A stretch of DNA of 64,000 nucleotides, from assembly GCF_004358185.1 (NCBI RefSeq), contig NZ_SMUV01000062.1, forward strand, positions 57,725-121,724, read 5' to 3'. The notes beneath the pieces were generated by a model. It had not been told where the DNA came from, ran no database searches, and saw only the letters and a list, made by a program, of their open reading frames with translations. The position numbers were made by a program, and so were the translations under genes. This DNA comes from Antarcticimicrobium luteum (GTDB taxonomy: Bacteria > Pseudomonadota > Alphaproteobacteria > Rhodobacterales > Rhodobacteraceae). This document shows, piece after piece, positions 1-9,178 of this stretch (position 1 is the stretch's first letter; each line of letters opens with the position of its first letter).

Positions 1-989
1 GTGGACTTGCCACAGCCGGATTCGCCCACCAGCCCCAGCGTTTCGCCCGGCGCGATGGAAAGAGAGACGCCGGCCACCGCGTGATAGTCCAGATGCGCCC
101 CGGGCCGCAGCCCGCGCCGGACAGGGAAGCGCACCGCGAGATTGTCCACCGACAGCACCGGCGGTTCGGTGCGGTGCAGCGGTTTCGGCGCGCCGCTGCC
201 CAGTTTCGGCGTCGCCGCCATCAGCGCCTGGGTATAGGGCGCACGGGGGCGGGCGAAGACGTCGGCGACCGGCCCCTCCTCGACCTTGTCACCGCGCCGC
301 AGCACAACGACGCGGTCGGCTATTCCGGCCACCACGCCCATGTCGTGGGTGATGAACAGGACGGCCATGCCGATCTCGTCCTGCAACTGGCGGATCAGGG
401 TCAGGATCTCGGCCTGGGTGGTGACGTCGAGCGCGGTGGTCGGCTCGTCCGCGATCAGCAGATCGGGACGGCAGGCCAGCGCCATGGCGATCATCACCCG
501 CTGGCGCAGCCCGCCCGACAGCTCATGCGGGAACTGGTCCAGCCGCCGCTCGGGTTCGGGGATCTTGACCCGCTCCAGCGCGTCGCGGGCGGCCAGACGG
601 GCGGTGCCGGCATCAAGCCCCTGGTGCAGCCGCAACACCTCGGCCACCTGCTCGCCCAGCGGCATCACCGGGTTGAGCGCGGTCATCGGTTCCTGAAACA
701 CCATCGAGACGCGGTTGCCGCGCACCGCCTGCATCTGCCGGTCGGAAAGCGCGGAAAGCTCCAGCGCCGGTGTCCCGTGCAGCACGACACGGCCGCCGGC
801 GATGCGCCCGCCCTCGCGTTCGATCAGTCGCAGCAGCGCCAGCGCGGTGGCCGATTTGCCGGACCCGGATTCGCCCACCAGCGCCAAAGTCTCCCCCCTT
901 GCGATGTCGAAGGAGAGGTCGCGGACCGCGTTGAACGATCCGAAATTCAGACTCAGGTTTTCGACGGAGAGAAGGGGGGAGCGGGTCAT
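1..989 (-). CDS. ABC importer ATP-binding protein, fused double NBD (DppD-DppF/GsiA type), 3' end cut by window
   Basis: ATPase that would power the peptide/opine-type importer encoded just upstream in the same operon. The visible 329 residues contain a complete first nucleotide-binding domain: Walker [11 protein letters not shown] near residue 40, Q-loop region [11 protein letters not shown], signature LSGGLRQR and Walker [13 protein letters not shown]. After the usual C-terminal [11 protein letters not shown] segment a second domain begins, and its Walker A (GESGCGKS) runs into the window edge, so the gene is a DppD-DppF fusion like GsiA rather than a single-domain subunit. The ATG at 989 lies 3 bases after the TGA of the phosphoesterase gene, indicating translational coupling. 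The rest of the second domain is not visible. Confidence 0.93.
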   Translation of the reverse strand, partial: MTRSPLLSVENLSLNFGSFNAVRDLSFDIARGETLALVGESGSGKSATALALLRLIEREGGRIAGGRVVLHGTPALELSALSDRQMQAVRGNRVSMVFQEPMTALNPVMPLGEQVAEVLRLHQGLDAGTARLAARDALERVKIPEPERRLDQFPHELSGGLRQRVMIAMALACRPDLLIADEPTTALDVTTQAEILTLIRQLQDEIGMAVLFITHDMGVVAGIADRVVVLRRGDKVEEGPVADVFARPRAPYTQALMAATPKLGSGAPKPLHRTEPPVLSVDNLAVRFPVRRGLRPGAHLDYHAVAGVSLSIAPGETLGLVGESGCGKS

Positions 990-992
990 CGG

Positions 993-1865
993 TCAGCCCT
1001 CGGTCCGGGTGTGTCGGGCGCGCAGCTCGGGATGGGCGCGAAACTCGGGCAGGGCCGGGGTCCAGCGCCGCGCGGCGGGGCGCAACTCGGTGCCGAAGGG
1101 ATCGTCGCCGGCGACCTGCCAGCGGACGGTGTCGCCCAGCTCGATCACCCCCATGGCGCCGGCGGGCGCGCCTTCGGTGGTGAAGCTTTCGGTCAGCGAC
1201 TGCTGGGTCAGATGCGGGATGCCTTCGACGGTGGTCACGGTGTTCCAGTGTACATGGCCGGCAAGGCAGACCACCGGCACGCGGGCCTGGGCCAGCGCGG
1301 CGCGGGCGCGCTCGGCCATCGGATAGGTGGAATGGCCCGGGTTGTTCTGGAAGTAGTAATTGCCGATCTGCGAATGTCCGGACAACGGCACGTGGCTGAC
1401 CACCAGCAGCGGCCGGTCGGCGGCCTGGGCGGTGCGCGACAGCCACAGCAGGTCGGCCTCGCGCAGCACGAAGCCGGAGTGATCGGCGCCCCGATAGATC
1501 CGGCTGTCGGCGCGCCACAGCGCGATGCGCCAGCCGCCGATGTCAAAGGTCTCATGGCCGAGGGACTGGCCGAGGATTTCCTCGTTCTGCTCGACGCTCA
1601 GGTGGTCGCGGTCGTGGTTGCCGTTGAGGTGCCAGATCGGTTTTTCCACGGCGCGGAAGGCTTCGGCCACCTCGGCTTCGAGCCGCAGGTCGGTGTCGTG
1701 ATCCACGTCGGAAATCCGGTCGCCCAGATCCAGCACATGGGTCACATCGGCGTCGCGGACATAGCGGGCGAACTCCTCCATCAGCCCCATGGCGGTATCG
1801 CCGCGTTTGGTGGCAGAGGGGGTGCCGTGGTGGATGTCGGCGACGATGGCGAGGCGGATGGTCAT
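993..1865 (-). CDS. metallophosphoesterase (calcineurin-like)
   Basis: Predicted 290-residue cytoplasmic phosphoesterase. All metal-binding motifs of the calcineurin-like superfamily are present in order: DIHHG near residue 9, LGDR near 47, GNHDRDH near 77, SHVP and GHVH. No signal peptide is seen. I start it at the ATG giving MTIRLAIVADIHHG, because the frame upstream of it is only an open extension through the preceding hairpin. It sits between the binding-protein and ATPase genes of a peptide-type importer, with a HAD phosphatase at the head of the operon. This suggests the imported solute carries a phosphate ester or phosphodiester that is cleaved inside the cell. Substrate is inference; the fold is clear. 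Confidence 0.88.
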   Translation of the reverse strand: MTIRLAIVADIHHGTPSATKRGDTAMGLMEEFARYVRDADVTHVLDLGDRISDVDHDTDLRLEAEVAEAFRAVEKPIWHLNGNHDRDHLSVEQNEEILGQSLGHETFDIGGWRIALWRADSRIYRGADHSGFVLREADLLWLSRTAQAADRPLLVVSHVPLSGHSQIGNYYFQNNPGHSTYPMAERARAALAQARVPVVCLAGHVHWNTVTTVEGIPHLTQQSLTESFTTEGAPAGAMGVIELGDTVRWQVAGDDPFGTELRPAARRWTPALPEFRAHPELRARHTRTEG

Positions 1866-1927
1866 GGCGAGGTCTTTCCTGAAGAATGGGCCGATGTTCC
1901 CGGCCCGAAGAAATTGTGTCGGGGGGC

Positions 1928-1951
1928 GGCCCGCCGCGCGAACGGCGGGCC
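1928..1951 (-). terminator. strong intercistronic hairpin between binding-protein and phosphoesterase genes
   Basis: A perfect 9-bp stem (GGCCCGCCG / CGGCGGGCC) with a 6-base loop directly follows the stop codon of the binding-protein gene. There is no T-run, so it is more likely an mRNA-stabilising or attenuating hairpin that gives excess binding protein over downstream genes than a full terminator. This position is common in ABC importer operons. Confidence 0.55.
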
Positions 1952-1960
1952 GGAGAGGTC

Positions 1961-3514
1961 TTAGTTCGACGCGAAGGAGATCGAACCGGCGCGGAAGTCG
2001 AGCACGTAAGGAATGTGGCCCGGCTTCGGCGCCCACACCACGTCCTTGCGCATCGCCCAGCTTTCGAACGGACGGTAGAGCGGCAGCACCGGCGGATCCT
2101 GCTTGATGCGTTCCATCAGCTCGGCATAGGCGGCCTTGCGGGCCTCGACGTTCTTGGAGAAGCGGAAGCGTTCCCAGATCTTGGCGTAGTCTTCGTCGGT
2201 GTTGAAGCGGCCCTCGCCCTCGGACGGGCCGTTCGGCGCCCACATCACCCCGAAAGAGCCGAACGGGTCGGCGAAATACATCGGGTTCGACCAGTTGCGG
2301 GCCATCAGGTCCGGCGAGCCGCCCGACCATTTCTCGGCGATGTTCACGCGGCCGTTGATGCCGACCTCTTTCCACATCTCGGTGATGGCCTGGGCGGCCA
2401 GCATCCCGTTGGTGTAATAGGTCGGGTGGGTGTCGAAGGTGATCTCGGACCCGTCGTAGCCGGCCTCTTTCAGAAGCTCTTTGGCCTTCTCCGGGTTGTA
2501 TTCAAAGGTCTTCAGCTCGGGCATGTAGAGATCGCCGAATTCCTTGTAGGTGTGCGAATCCGGCACCACCGCCTTGCCCAGCCACAGCGCCTCGTTCAGC
2601 GTGTCGCGGTCGATCGCCAGGCTCATCGCCTGACGGATGCGCGGGTCGCGCAGCTTGGGGTGGTTCACGTTCATGATCATGACGTGGAACAGCGGCGTCG
2701 CGCTGCCCACGGTGCGCAGGTTCGAGTCGGACTCGATCATCGCCAGCTGGTCGGGGGCGATGTTGGTGATGATGTCCGCTTCGCCGGTTTTCAGCGCGGT
2801 GACGCGCGATGCGGTCTCGGGGATCTGCTGCACGGTGGCCTTGGCCAGCGGCGCCTTTTCGCCCCAGAAGCCGTCGAAACGTTCATAAACCACGCGCTCG
2901 CCGGGAATGAACTCGGCCACGCGGTAGGGACCGGTGCCGACGGGTGCCAGCGAGAAGGCCTCGAAATCGTCGTCCTCGGCCACCTTGGGATCGCCGGTCA
3001 GACCCTTGGTATAGTCCTCGGGGATGATCATGACCTGCTGCAGGTTCAGCAGGGTTTCCCACAGCGGCTCTTCCTTCTCGACGCTGATGCGGACGGTCAG
3101 ATCATCGATCTTCTCGGCCTTGACGAAGTTCGACAGACGGTCGCGCGAGCGCACAACGTAGGGCGGGAAGGTCGCCTGATACATCCGGTTCAGCGAGAAC
3201 ACGACGTCATCGGCGGTCATCGCCTCGCCGTTCTGGAAGGTGACGCCCTCGCGCAGCTTCAGTTCCATGGTCTTGGGGTCGACCAGTTTCCACTCGGTGG
3301 CCAGCGCCGGCTGCCAGTCGGCGCCCAGCGTGTCGTGGTTCTTGTCGATCAGCGTGTCGAAGACGTTGTAGTAGAATTGCGAGCCGACGTTGGAATGGTC
3401 GCGGCCGGGGTCGAGGTAGCTCGACACGTTGGCGGCGCCGACGGTGATTTCCTGCGCGGCGAGGCCGGTCGCAAAACCGGCGGCAAGGGCGGTGGACAGC
3501 AGCAGTCTCAGCAT
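1961..3514 (-). CDS. ABC importer substrate-binding protein, family 5 (peptide/opine/nickel type)
   Basis: Periplasmic solute-binding protein of 517 residues. It starts with a signal peptide (MLRLLLSTALAAGFATGLAAQ, cleavage after AQ or nearby) and has the family 5 layout: LREGVTFQNGEAMTADDVVFSLNR near residue 90, then VGTGPYRV, and a C-terminal region rich in aromatic and acidic residues. I chose the ATG at 3514 because the open frame extends upstream through non-conserved sequence while the signal peptide begins here. It follows the two permease genes and precedes a phosphoesterase gene, separated by a strong hairpin. Family 5 members bind peptides, opines, glycosides or nickel; the specificity cannot be told from sequence alone. 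Confidence 0.93.
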   Translation of the reverse strand: MLRLLLSTALAAGFATGLAAQEITVGAANVSSYLDPGRDHSNVGSQFYYNVFDTLIDKNHDTLGADWQPALATEWKLVDPKTMELKLREGVTFQNGEAMTADDVVFSLNRMYQATFPPYVVRSRDRLSNFVKAEKIDDLTVRISVEKEEPLWETLLNLQQVMIIPEDYTKGLTGDPKVAEDDDFEAFSLAPVGTGPYRVAEFIPGERVVYERFDGFWGEKAPLAKATVQQIPETASRVTALKTGEADIITNIAPDQLAMIESDSNLRTVGSATPLFHVMIMNVNHPKLRDPRIRQAMSLAIDRDTLNEALWLGKAVVPDSHTYKEFGDLYMPELKTFEYNPEKAKELLKEAGYDGSEITFDTHPTYYTNGMLAAQAITEMWKEVGINGRVNIAEKWSGGSPDLMARNWSNPMYFADPFGSFGVMWAPNGPSEGEGRFNTDEDYAKIWERFRFSKNVEARKAAYAELMERIKQDPPVLPLYRPFESWAMRKDVVWAPKPGHIPYVLDFRAGSISFASN

Positions 3515-3597
3515 TGGTTTTCTCCGTGGTGCTGGATTGGCGGGTGAAGGTGTGGGAACCTTGTCGGCCCTCTGTTGTTGGTTTTCCGGGAAACGGG

Positions 3598-4488
3598 TCA
3601 TCGGGCGCGCAGCCGCACATCGGCGCCGTCGCGCAGCCAGTCGCCGAGGATCTGCACGGCGAAGGTGATCAGCAGGATCATCATCGCCGGCGCGATCACG
3701 ATCCAGGGCGCGGTCGGCATGTAGTCGCGGCCGATGCCGACCATGGAGCCGAGCGTGGCGGTGGGCGGCTGCACCCCGAGGCCGAGGAAGGACAGCGTGC
3801 TTTCCAGCAGCACGATGTTCGACAGCGACAGGGTGAACTGGACCACCAGCGGCGAGACGATATTGGGCAGCAGGTGGTGCCGCGCGATCCTGAGCGGGCC
3901 TGCACCTGCGGCGCGGGCGGCCTCGATGAAGGGCATGTTCATCAGACGCTTCACCTCGCCGCGCACGATGCGGGCGTATTGTTCCCACCCGGCGAGGCCG
4001 AGGACCAGCACGATCACCTCGATCGAGCTGCCGAGGATGGCGAGCAGGAAGAGGGCGACCAAAGTGAAGGGCACCGCGATCTGGGTGTCGACCGCGGCCA
4101 TGATGCTGGCCTCGGTGCGGCCGCCGGCGATGCCGGCGAGCAGACCCAGGGTGCCGCCGATCATCAGCCCCAGCGTGGCGCCGAGACCCGCCAGCATCAG
4201 CGTCAGCCGCAGCCCGTAAAGGCTGCGTGAGAAGACATCGCGGCCAAGCTCGTCGGTGCCCAGAAGAAAGCCCGCCTTGGCGCGCTCGAACCCGAGCGGC
4301 GGGCGCAGCCGCGCGATCAGACTTTGCGAATTGGGATCGAACGGCGCGATCAGGGGGGCGAGGATGGCGAGGCTGACCAGCGTCAGGCCGATCAAGATGG
4401 CGGCCTTCTGGATCGGATCTGCACCGCGCCAGAGCCGATAGGCGGCGGCGGGCAGCGACGGGGCGGGAACGGTGGCGGAATGGGTCAT
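3598..4488 (-). CDS. ABC importer permease, DppC family
   Basis: Inner-membrane subunit of 296 residues. An N-terminal anchor (KAAILIGLTLVSLAILAPLI) is followed by the typical DppC linker (FLLGTDELGRDVFSRSLYG) and then five more hydrophobic segments. The EAA loop that contacts the ATPase reads EAARAAGAGPLRIARHHLLPN. I start at MTHSATVPAP (4488), 7 bases downstream of the DppB stop, rather than at the longer open frame. Paired with the DppB-type gene upstream. Confidence 0.93.
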   Translation of the reverse strand: MTHSATVPAPSLPAAAYRLWRGADPIQKAAILIGLTLVSLAILAPLIAPFDPNSQSLIARLRPPLGFERAKAGFLLGTDELGRDVFSRSLYGLRLTLMLAGLGATLGLMIGGTLGLLAGIAGGRTEASIMAAVDTQIAVPFTLVALFLLAILGSSIEVIVLVLGLAGWEQYARIVRGEVKRLMNMPFIEAARAAGAGPLRIARHHLLPNIVSPLVVQFTLSLSNIVLLESTLSFLGLGVQPPTATLGSMVGIGRDYMPTAPWIVIAPAMMILLITFAVQILGDWLRDGADVRLRAR

Positions 4489-4495
4489 GGCAGCC

Positions 4496-5425
4496 TCACG
4501 CCTGGACGGTGTGGCGCAGACGCGGATCGGCCCAAGCATAGGCCAGATCGACAGCTGCGTTGATCACGATGACGGCGAGCGCGACGGTCAGCACACCGAA
4601 TTGCAGTACCGGGTAGTCCCGCCGCAGGGCCGAGTTGACCAGCAGATCGCCGATGCCGGGCCAGGCAAAGATCGCCTCGATCACCACCGATCCGGCGGCG
4701 GCGAGGCCGGCGACCTGAAGCCCGATCACCGACAGGATGGTGATGCCGGCGTTGCGCAGCCCGTGTTTGACGATGACGCGGCCCTCGGGCAGGCCCTTGG
4801 CCCGGGCGGTGCGCATGAAGTCCTGGCCCAGCACGTCCAGCATGGCGTTGCGGGTGAACCGGGTGAGCGCTGCGATCAGCACGCCGGCCATGGCGATGGT
4901 CGGCATGATGAAATGCAGCGGCGTGCCGTTGCCCACCACCGGCAGCCAGTTCAGCCAGTAGGAGAAGACCAGCACCATCACGATGGCCAGCACGAAGTTC
5001 GGCACCGCATAGCCGAGAAAGGCGACCATCATCACCGCGCTGCCAACCCAGCTCTTGCGCCAGATCGCGGCGGCGATGCCCAGCGGGATCGACACCAGCA
5101 GCGTCAGCGCGACCGCCGACAACAGCAGCTGGGCCGAGGGCCAGATCCGCTCCAACACGATCTGGCTCACCGGGCGGCGCTCGATGAACGAGAGGCCGAA
5201 CTGCCCGTCGGTAAAGGCGCGCAGAAAGGCCAGGTACTGGCTGAACAGGGGCTTGTCCAACTCGTAGTAAGCGATGAGAAGTTCGCGGTCCTCGCTTGTG
5301 ATCCCTTCGCCGACGACGAAATCGACGGCGTTGCCCGACAGGCGGGTGGCGAAAAACACGATGGTGACGATCACGAAAAAGGTCAGCGCCATCCGGGTCA
5401 GGGTGCGCAAGGCATAGCTCAGCAT
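4496..5425 (-). CDS. ABC importer permease, DppB family
   Basis: Inner-membrane subunit of 309 residues starting MLSYALRTLTRMALTF, the usual DppB N-terminal helix. The periplasmic loop carries the family's DKPLFSQYLAFL element and the C-terminal half carries the EAA-like loop (RTARAKGLPEGRVIVKHGLRN). Six hydrophobic segments are evident. The start codon overlaps the end of the HAD hydrolase gene by 7 bases, so the phosphatase and importer are translationally linked. Confidence 0.94.
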   Translation of the reverse strand: MLSYALRTLTRMALTFFVIVTIVFFATRLSGNAVDFVVGEGITSEDRELLIAYYELDKPLFSQYLAFLRAFTDGQFGLSFIERRPVSQIVLERIWPSAQLLLSAVALTLLVSIPLGIAAAIWRKSWVGSAVMMVAFLGYAVPNFVLAIVMVLVFSYWLNWLPVVGNGTPLHFIMPTIAMAGVLIAALTRFTRNAMLDVLGQDFMRTARAKGLPEGRVIVKHGLRNAGITILSVIGLQVAGLAAAGSVVIEAIFAWPGIGDLLVNSALRRDYPVLQFGVLTVALAVIVINAAVDLAYAWADPRLRHTVQA

Positions 5426-6201
5426 GGGACGGCTCCGGTTATCCGGCCGGTGCTCGGTGGCAGGGCGGGCGCCGCGCCGGGGCGTTCAAGGCGGAGAAAC
5501 TCGATCCCCGCGGCGGCGGCGGCCCGTCCGTCGGTCTCGGGGGTGTCGCCGATGAAGACGGCCGCGCCGGGGGTGACGCCGGCGCGCCGCAACGCCTCGC
5601 GCGGCAGGTCGGGGGCGGGTTTGCCCAGACTCGTGGCGACGGCCCGGGGGCTGATCGCCGAGATCGCCGCCCAGAGCGCGCCGGTCTCGGGCTGCGGCGT
5701 GCCGTCGGCGCCGGGATGGCTGGGGTCGGGATTGGCGAGGGTCACCGGCACACCGGCATGGGCCAGCGCCGCAATGCGGGCGATGTCGTCAAAGTCCAGC
5801 GACCGGTCGCGCGCCAGCACCACCATCTGAGGCCGGTCGAGATCGCGCCTCAGGCCCAGACGCTCGGCCAGCGCCTGCAATGGCGGATCGGCGAACAGCG
5901 CCAGCCGCGAGCCGGGCTTCGCCACCTGAATCGCGCGCAACGTCATCTCGCCGGCCAGCACGATCCGTTCGGCCGGCAGATCGAGGCCCAGCCGGGCCAA
6001 CCGCACCGCGAGGGTCTCGGCGGTGTCGGATGAGTTGTTGGAGACGATCCACAGCCGATCGCCGCAGCGCGCGAACAGGTCCGGCACATCCGGCAGCACC
6101 GTGTCGCCGGAGATCAGGCACCCGTCGAGATCGGCCAGGATAGCGGCGCGGTCCGGCCAGGGGCCGTTCAGAAAATAGGTCAGTCGGACCGGGTCGGTCA
6201 T
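5419..6201 (-). CDS. HAD-superfamily phosphatase, subfamily IIA (NagD-like)
   Basis: Predicted 260-residue phosphatase. Motif I is AILADLDGCLISGD near residue 20 (the first Asp is the nucleophile), motif II is IVSNNSSD, motif III uses the Lys in SLGKPAPD, and motif IV is VFIGDTPETD. The cap region between motifs II and III fits subfamily IIA. It is the first gene of the operon, divergent from the LysR gene; I start at MTDPVRLTYF with an AGGAGA-like ribosome site just upstream. Together with the metallophosphoesterase it points to an organophosphate substrate for the importer. Exact substrate unknown. Confidence 0.87.
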   Translation of the reverse strand: MTDPVRLTYFLNGPWPDRAAILADLDGCLISGDTVLPDVPDLFARCGDRLWIVSNNSSDTAETLAVRLARLGLDLPAERIVLAGEMTLRAIQVAKPGSRLALFADPPLQALAERLGLRRDLDRPQMVVLARDRSLDFDDIARIAALAHAGVPVTLANPDPSHPGADGTPQPETGALWAAISAISPRAVATSLGKPAPDLPREALRRAGVTPGAAVFIGDTPETDGRAAAAAGIEFLRLERPGAAPALPPSTGRITGAVPC

Positions 6202-6318
6202 GCCAAAATCTCTCCTTTCGGGGCGATGCCCCGCCCGCGCCAATGCCGGCGCCGGTGCTGGTGGTGTCAGGGACCGGTATCTGGCCGGTTGTCTGGAAGG
6301 GGATATGACGGCGGGTTG

Positions 6319-6332
6319 TAACCGTGCCGTTA
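6319..6332. promoter_or_regulatory. candidate LysR operator, TAAC-N6-GTTA
   Basis: The divergent interval 6202-6345 between the HAD gene and the LysR gene contains the dyad TAAC-cgtgcc-GTTA, extendable by one imperfect base pair. A short dyad between a LysR gene and its divergent target operon is the usual arrangement for this family. It lies only 14 bases before the LysR start, which would also fit autoregulation. Position and symmetry are seen; binding is inferred. Confidence 0.45.
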
Positions 6333-6345
6333 CGATTGAAAGTGT

Positions 6346-7272
6346 ATGCTTCAGGTCATGAAAGCATTGGTTTCAAATACGGTGCCCGGTCTTTCGCTTT
6401 CGCGTTTGCGCGCCCTGACGGCGGTGGCGGAAGAGGGGTCATATTCCGCGGCGGCGCGCCGAATCGGGGTTTCGCACTCGGCCGTGGCGCAGCAGGTCCG
6501 CGATCTGGAGCGGGCGCATGCGATTCACCTGTTCGATCGGGTGCGCGGGGTGCTGCGCCCGACGCCGGCCTGTCTGGAGCTGTGCGATATAGGCAACCGG
6601 ATGCAGGAAGCCGAGCGCGATGCCGTCCGCGTGCTCGCGCGTCGCGGGCCGACGGGGCAGCACCGGCTGCGCGTGGGGCTGGGCAATTCGATGCCTGGCA
6701 TCGCCCTTGTCGGGCGCGTGCTGGCGCAGCATCCGACCCTGACCGTCACGGTGGGCAGCGGCTCGCATCAGGAGATTATGGCGGCGGTCTCCCGGCGCGA
6801 GGTCGATGTCGCGGTCCTGCCCGATCTGCCCGCGGACACTAGGTTCCGCCGCGCGCCGGTGCTGAGCCAGGAGGTGGTGGCGATCGTCTCGCCCGGCAAT
6901 CCGATGGCGGACCGGGGCGAGGTGACGCTGGAGGATCTGGCGGCGAGCCCGCTGGTGTACCGTTCGCCCGGATCCTCGACGCAGAAGGTCGTCGACCGCG
7001 CCTTTCGTCAGGCCGGGTACGATCCGCAGCCGCGGCTGACGGCGGACACCCGCGACGCGGTCTATGAGGCGGTGGCGCTGGGCATCGGGGTCGGTTTCAT
7101 GTGGCGGTTCGGAACCTATCGCGCCGACACCGTGCGCCGTATCCGGGTGCCGGAGTTCCGCTCGACCGTGGATGAGGTGGTCTTTGCCCTGGCCGACGAG
7201 AAAAACGCGCTGGTCGATCTGTTTTTCAACGTCGCCGGACAATTCCGTCCCGAAACGATCATGCAGATCTGA
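6346..7272 (+). CDS. LysR-family transcriptional regulator
   Basis: DNA-binding regulator of 308 residues. The N-terminal helix-turn-helix is LSRLRALTAVAEEGSYSAAARRIGVSHSAVAQQVRDLE, followed by a two-lobe effector domain (RLRVGLGNSMPG near residue 105, DVAVLPDLPADT near 155). The first domain is less canonical than average: ALTAVAEEGSY replaces the common F..VAE.gSft. An alternative ATG five codons later (6361) is equally plausible. It is divergent from the phosphatase-importer operon and probably controls it in response to the imported compound. Confidence 0.9.
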   Translation: MLQVMKALVSNTVPGLSLSRLRALTAVAEEGSYSAAARRIGVSHSAVAQQVRDLERAHAIHLFDRVRGVLRPTPACLELCDIGNRMQEAERDAVRVLARRGPTGQHRLRVGLGNSMPGIALVGRVLAQHPTLTVTVGSGSHQEIMAAVSRREVDVAVLPDLPADTRFRRAPVLSQEVVAIVSPGNPMADRGEVTLEDLAASPLVYRSPGSSTQKVVDRAFRQAGYDPQPRLTADTRDAVYEAVALGIGVGFMWRFGTYRADTVRRIRVPEFRSTVDEVVFALADEKNALVDLFFNVAGQFRPETIMQI

Positions 7273-7293
7273 CCGGCGCGTGGCTGCCGGTCA
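7270..7293 (+). terminator. hairpin at LysR stop codon
   Basis: A perfect 8-bp stem (TGACCGGC / GCCGGTCA) with an 8-base loop starts at the stop codon itself. No T-run follows, so it may work with Rho or as a shared structure between the convergent LysR and DUF302 genes. Confidence 0.4.
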
Positions 7294-7310
7294 GGGTGCT
7301 GTCCGATCTT

Positions 7311-7697
7311 TCACGCGGCCTCGATGGCGGCCTTGAGCATTTCTCCCACCTGACCGGCCACGGCCTGAAGTTCGCCGTTGTCGATCGCGGCCATCGAGGC
7401 AGAGGGGTCGATGGCGCTGACCTCGGTGCCGCCGTCGATCTCGCGCAGGATCACGTTGCAGGGCAACATGGCGCCGACGCGCGGTTCGAGGCCGATGGCC
7501 TTGTAGGCCATGGTCGGGTTGCAGGCGCCCAGGATGCGATAGGCGTCCATGTCCACGTCGATCTTCTTTTTCATCGTGGCCTGGACGTCGATTTCGGTCA
7601 GCACACCGAAGCCGGCATCGGCCAGCGCCTTGCGCACGCGCGCGTCTGCATCGGCGATCCCGACGCCGCCGAGAACACGGTCATATGTATAGCTCAT
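7311..7697 (-). CDS. DUF302 domain protein
   Basis: Small cytoplasmic protein of 128 residues that matches the DUF302 pattern: an N-terminal beta-alpha unit with ALADAGFGVLTEIDVQ, a middle segment YRILGACNPTMAYKA, and MLPCNVILRE with its conserved cysteine. Function is not established; the family often accompanies sulfur, metal or thiosulfate genes. The start MSYTYDRV is preceded by AAGGAGAAGAAA, a good ribosome site, so longer upstream frames are rejected. It stands alone, convergent with the LysR gene. Confidence 0.85.
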   Translation of the reverse strand: MSYTYDRVLGGVGIADADARVRKALADAGFGVLTEIDVQATMKKKIDVDMDAYRILGACNPTMAYKAIGLEPRVGAMLPCNVILREIDGGTEVSAIDPSASMAAIDNGELQAVAGQVGEMLKAAIEAA

Positions 7698-8117
7698 TTT
7701 CTTCTCCTTTGGCGATTTGACCTGGCGACCGTCGGATCCGGGGCAGGACGCCGGTTTGCGGTCGAATGCTGCCACAGGATGGCCGGGTTTGACAGGTTCG
7801 TTTCCCCGGCAGAGGCGTACACCCGCGCGAGGCGGGACCGGCGCGTCAGGGTTCATACGGCGGCGTCCGGGTCCGAGCCGCCGGGGGGAGCGGGGCGACA
7901 GTAGCCCTCTGTCCGACGCGGAACACTAAACCTCCCGGATTCGCGCAAAGGTTGCTCTGCGCCGCCGCGCGCGGGACCGCGGGCTGCAACGTCAGCGGTT
8001 CCCTTCTTTTTCCCGCCGATCTACCCTGAACCCGCCCCTGATTGCGCGAGTCGAGCGGTTGCGATCGAATAGAAATGCTGTGGCAGATCCCCATTCCTTT
8101 AGGTTTTTCAAGTCGCG
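7698..8117. other. intergenic region, 420 bases
   Basis: Divergent interval between the DUF302 gene and the HlyD-type gene. Short open frames occur on both strands but have no ribosome site or recognisable motif. It must hold promoters for both neighbours; I see no clear operator or terminator. Confidence 0.5.
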
Positions 8118-9173
8118 ATGGATAACACGATCTTTTTCAAGAACGGCCGGATGCCCGGCGTAATGCGGACCCGCCCGGTTGCTGCCCTTCTGGGTGCGCT
8201 GGCGCTTGTTACCATGGGCGCGATGCCTGGTCTGGCCGAGGGCCGGTTCGAGGCATTGCTGGAGAAATTCGGCAAAGCCAGCGCTGCGGAGGATATATAT
8301 CATTCCAACGGCCGGCTCGAGGCGCAGACGGTCGATGCGGCGACGAAATACGCCGGACGGCTCACCAGCGTCACCGTGCGGGAGGGGGATCTTCTGACCG
8401 CGGGCGAGGTGATCGCACAGATGGAAACCTCGGACGCCATGGCCAAGCTGAATGGCGCCAAGGCCGCGGTGCTGCGGTCGCGGGCCGCCAAGGCGCTGTC
8501 GGAGGCCACCCTGATGCAGGCGCAAAGCACGTTCGACGTGGCGCGCATCACCTATGAACGGGCGGTGAAGCTGCACGAGAGCGGGACCACCGCGCAAAGC
8601 GTTCTGGACGATGCGACCAATACGCTGAACAGCGCCAAGGCCTCGGTCGCGATGGCCAGGGCCCAGATCAGCGACGCCGAGGCGCTGATCGCTGTGAGCG
8701 AGGCGGAAGAGCAGCAAGTCCAGCTCATGCTCGACGATCTGACCATCAGGGCGCCGCTTCGCGGACGGGCGCTGTACCGGCTGCACGAGCCGGGCGAGGT
8801 GATCGCCGCGGGCGCGCCGGTGGTCACCATGCTGGATCTGACCGATGTCTACATGAACATCTACCTGCCGGCGGTGGTGGCGGGGCGGCTGGCGCTGGGC
8901 GACGAGGCGCGGCTGATCCTCGACCCGATCCCGGATCAGGTGGTGCCGGCGCGGATCACCTTTATCTCGCCGGATGCGCAGTTCACCCCGAAGAACGTGG
9001 AAACGGCGGAGCAGCGCGAAGAACTGGTGTTCAGGGTCCGGCTGACGGTGCCGCGCGCGCTGCTGGAACGGTTCGAGGACCGCATCAAGACAGGGGTGCG
9101 CGGGATCGGCTTTGTCCGCACCAACCCGGTCGCCGACTGGCCCGCACATCTTCAGGTCCGGATTCCGGACTGA
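8118..9173 (+). CDS. HlyD-family periplasmic adaptor (YhiI-like)
   Basis: Membrane-fusion protein of up to 351 residues, first gene of an export operon. A signal or anchor helix ([15 protein letters not shown]) is followed by the first half of a lipoyl-like domain ([21 protein letters not shown]), a long helical hairpin of about 100 residues rich in Ala, Lys and Glu, the second lipoyl half ([23 protein letters not shown]) and a beta-barrel. The layout and the downstream genes match E. coli YhiI. Starts at 8151 or 8163 would place the signal peptide nearer the N-terminus and cannot be excluded; none has a strong ribosome site. Confidence 0.88.
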   Translation: MDNTIFFKNGRMPGVMRTRPVAALLGALALVTMGAMPGLAEGRFEALLEKFGKASAAEDIYHSNGRLEAQTVDAATKYAGRLTSVTVREGDLLTAGEVIAQMETSDAMAKLNGAKAAVLRSRAAKALSEATLMQAQSTFDVARITYERAVKLHESGTTAQSVLDDATNTLNSAKASVAMARAQISDAEALIAVSEAEEQQVQLMLDDLTIRAPLRGRALYRLHEPGEVIAAGAPVVTMLDLTDVYMNIYLPAVVAGRLALGDEARLILDPIPDQVVPARITFISPDAQFTPKNVETAEQREELVFRVRLTVPRALLERFEDRIKTGVRGIGFVRTNPVADWPAHLQVRIPD

Positions 9174-9178
9174 CGCTG

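Noticed and set aside
81..3547. Plus-strand frames 81-1964 and 1886-3547
   Set aside because: Antisense shadows of the ABC ATPase, phosphoesterase and binding-protein genes; no family motif and Gln/His/Arg-rich composition.
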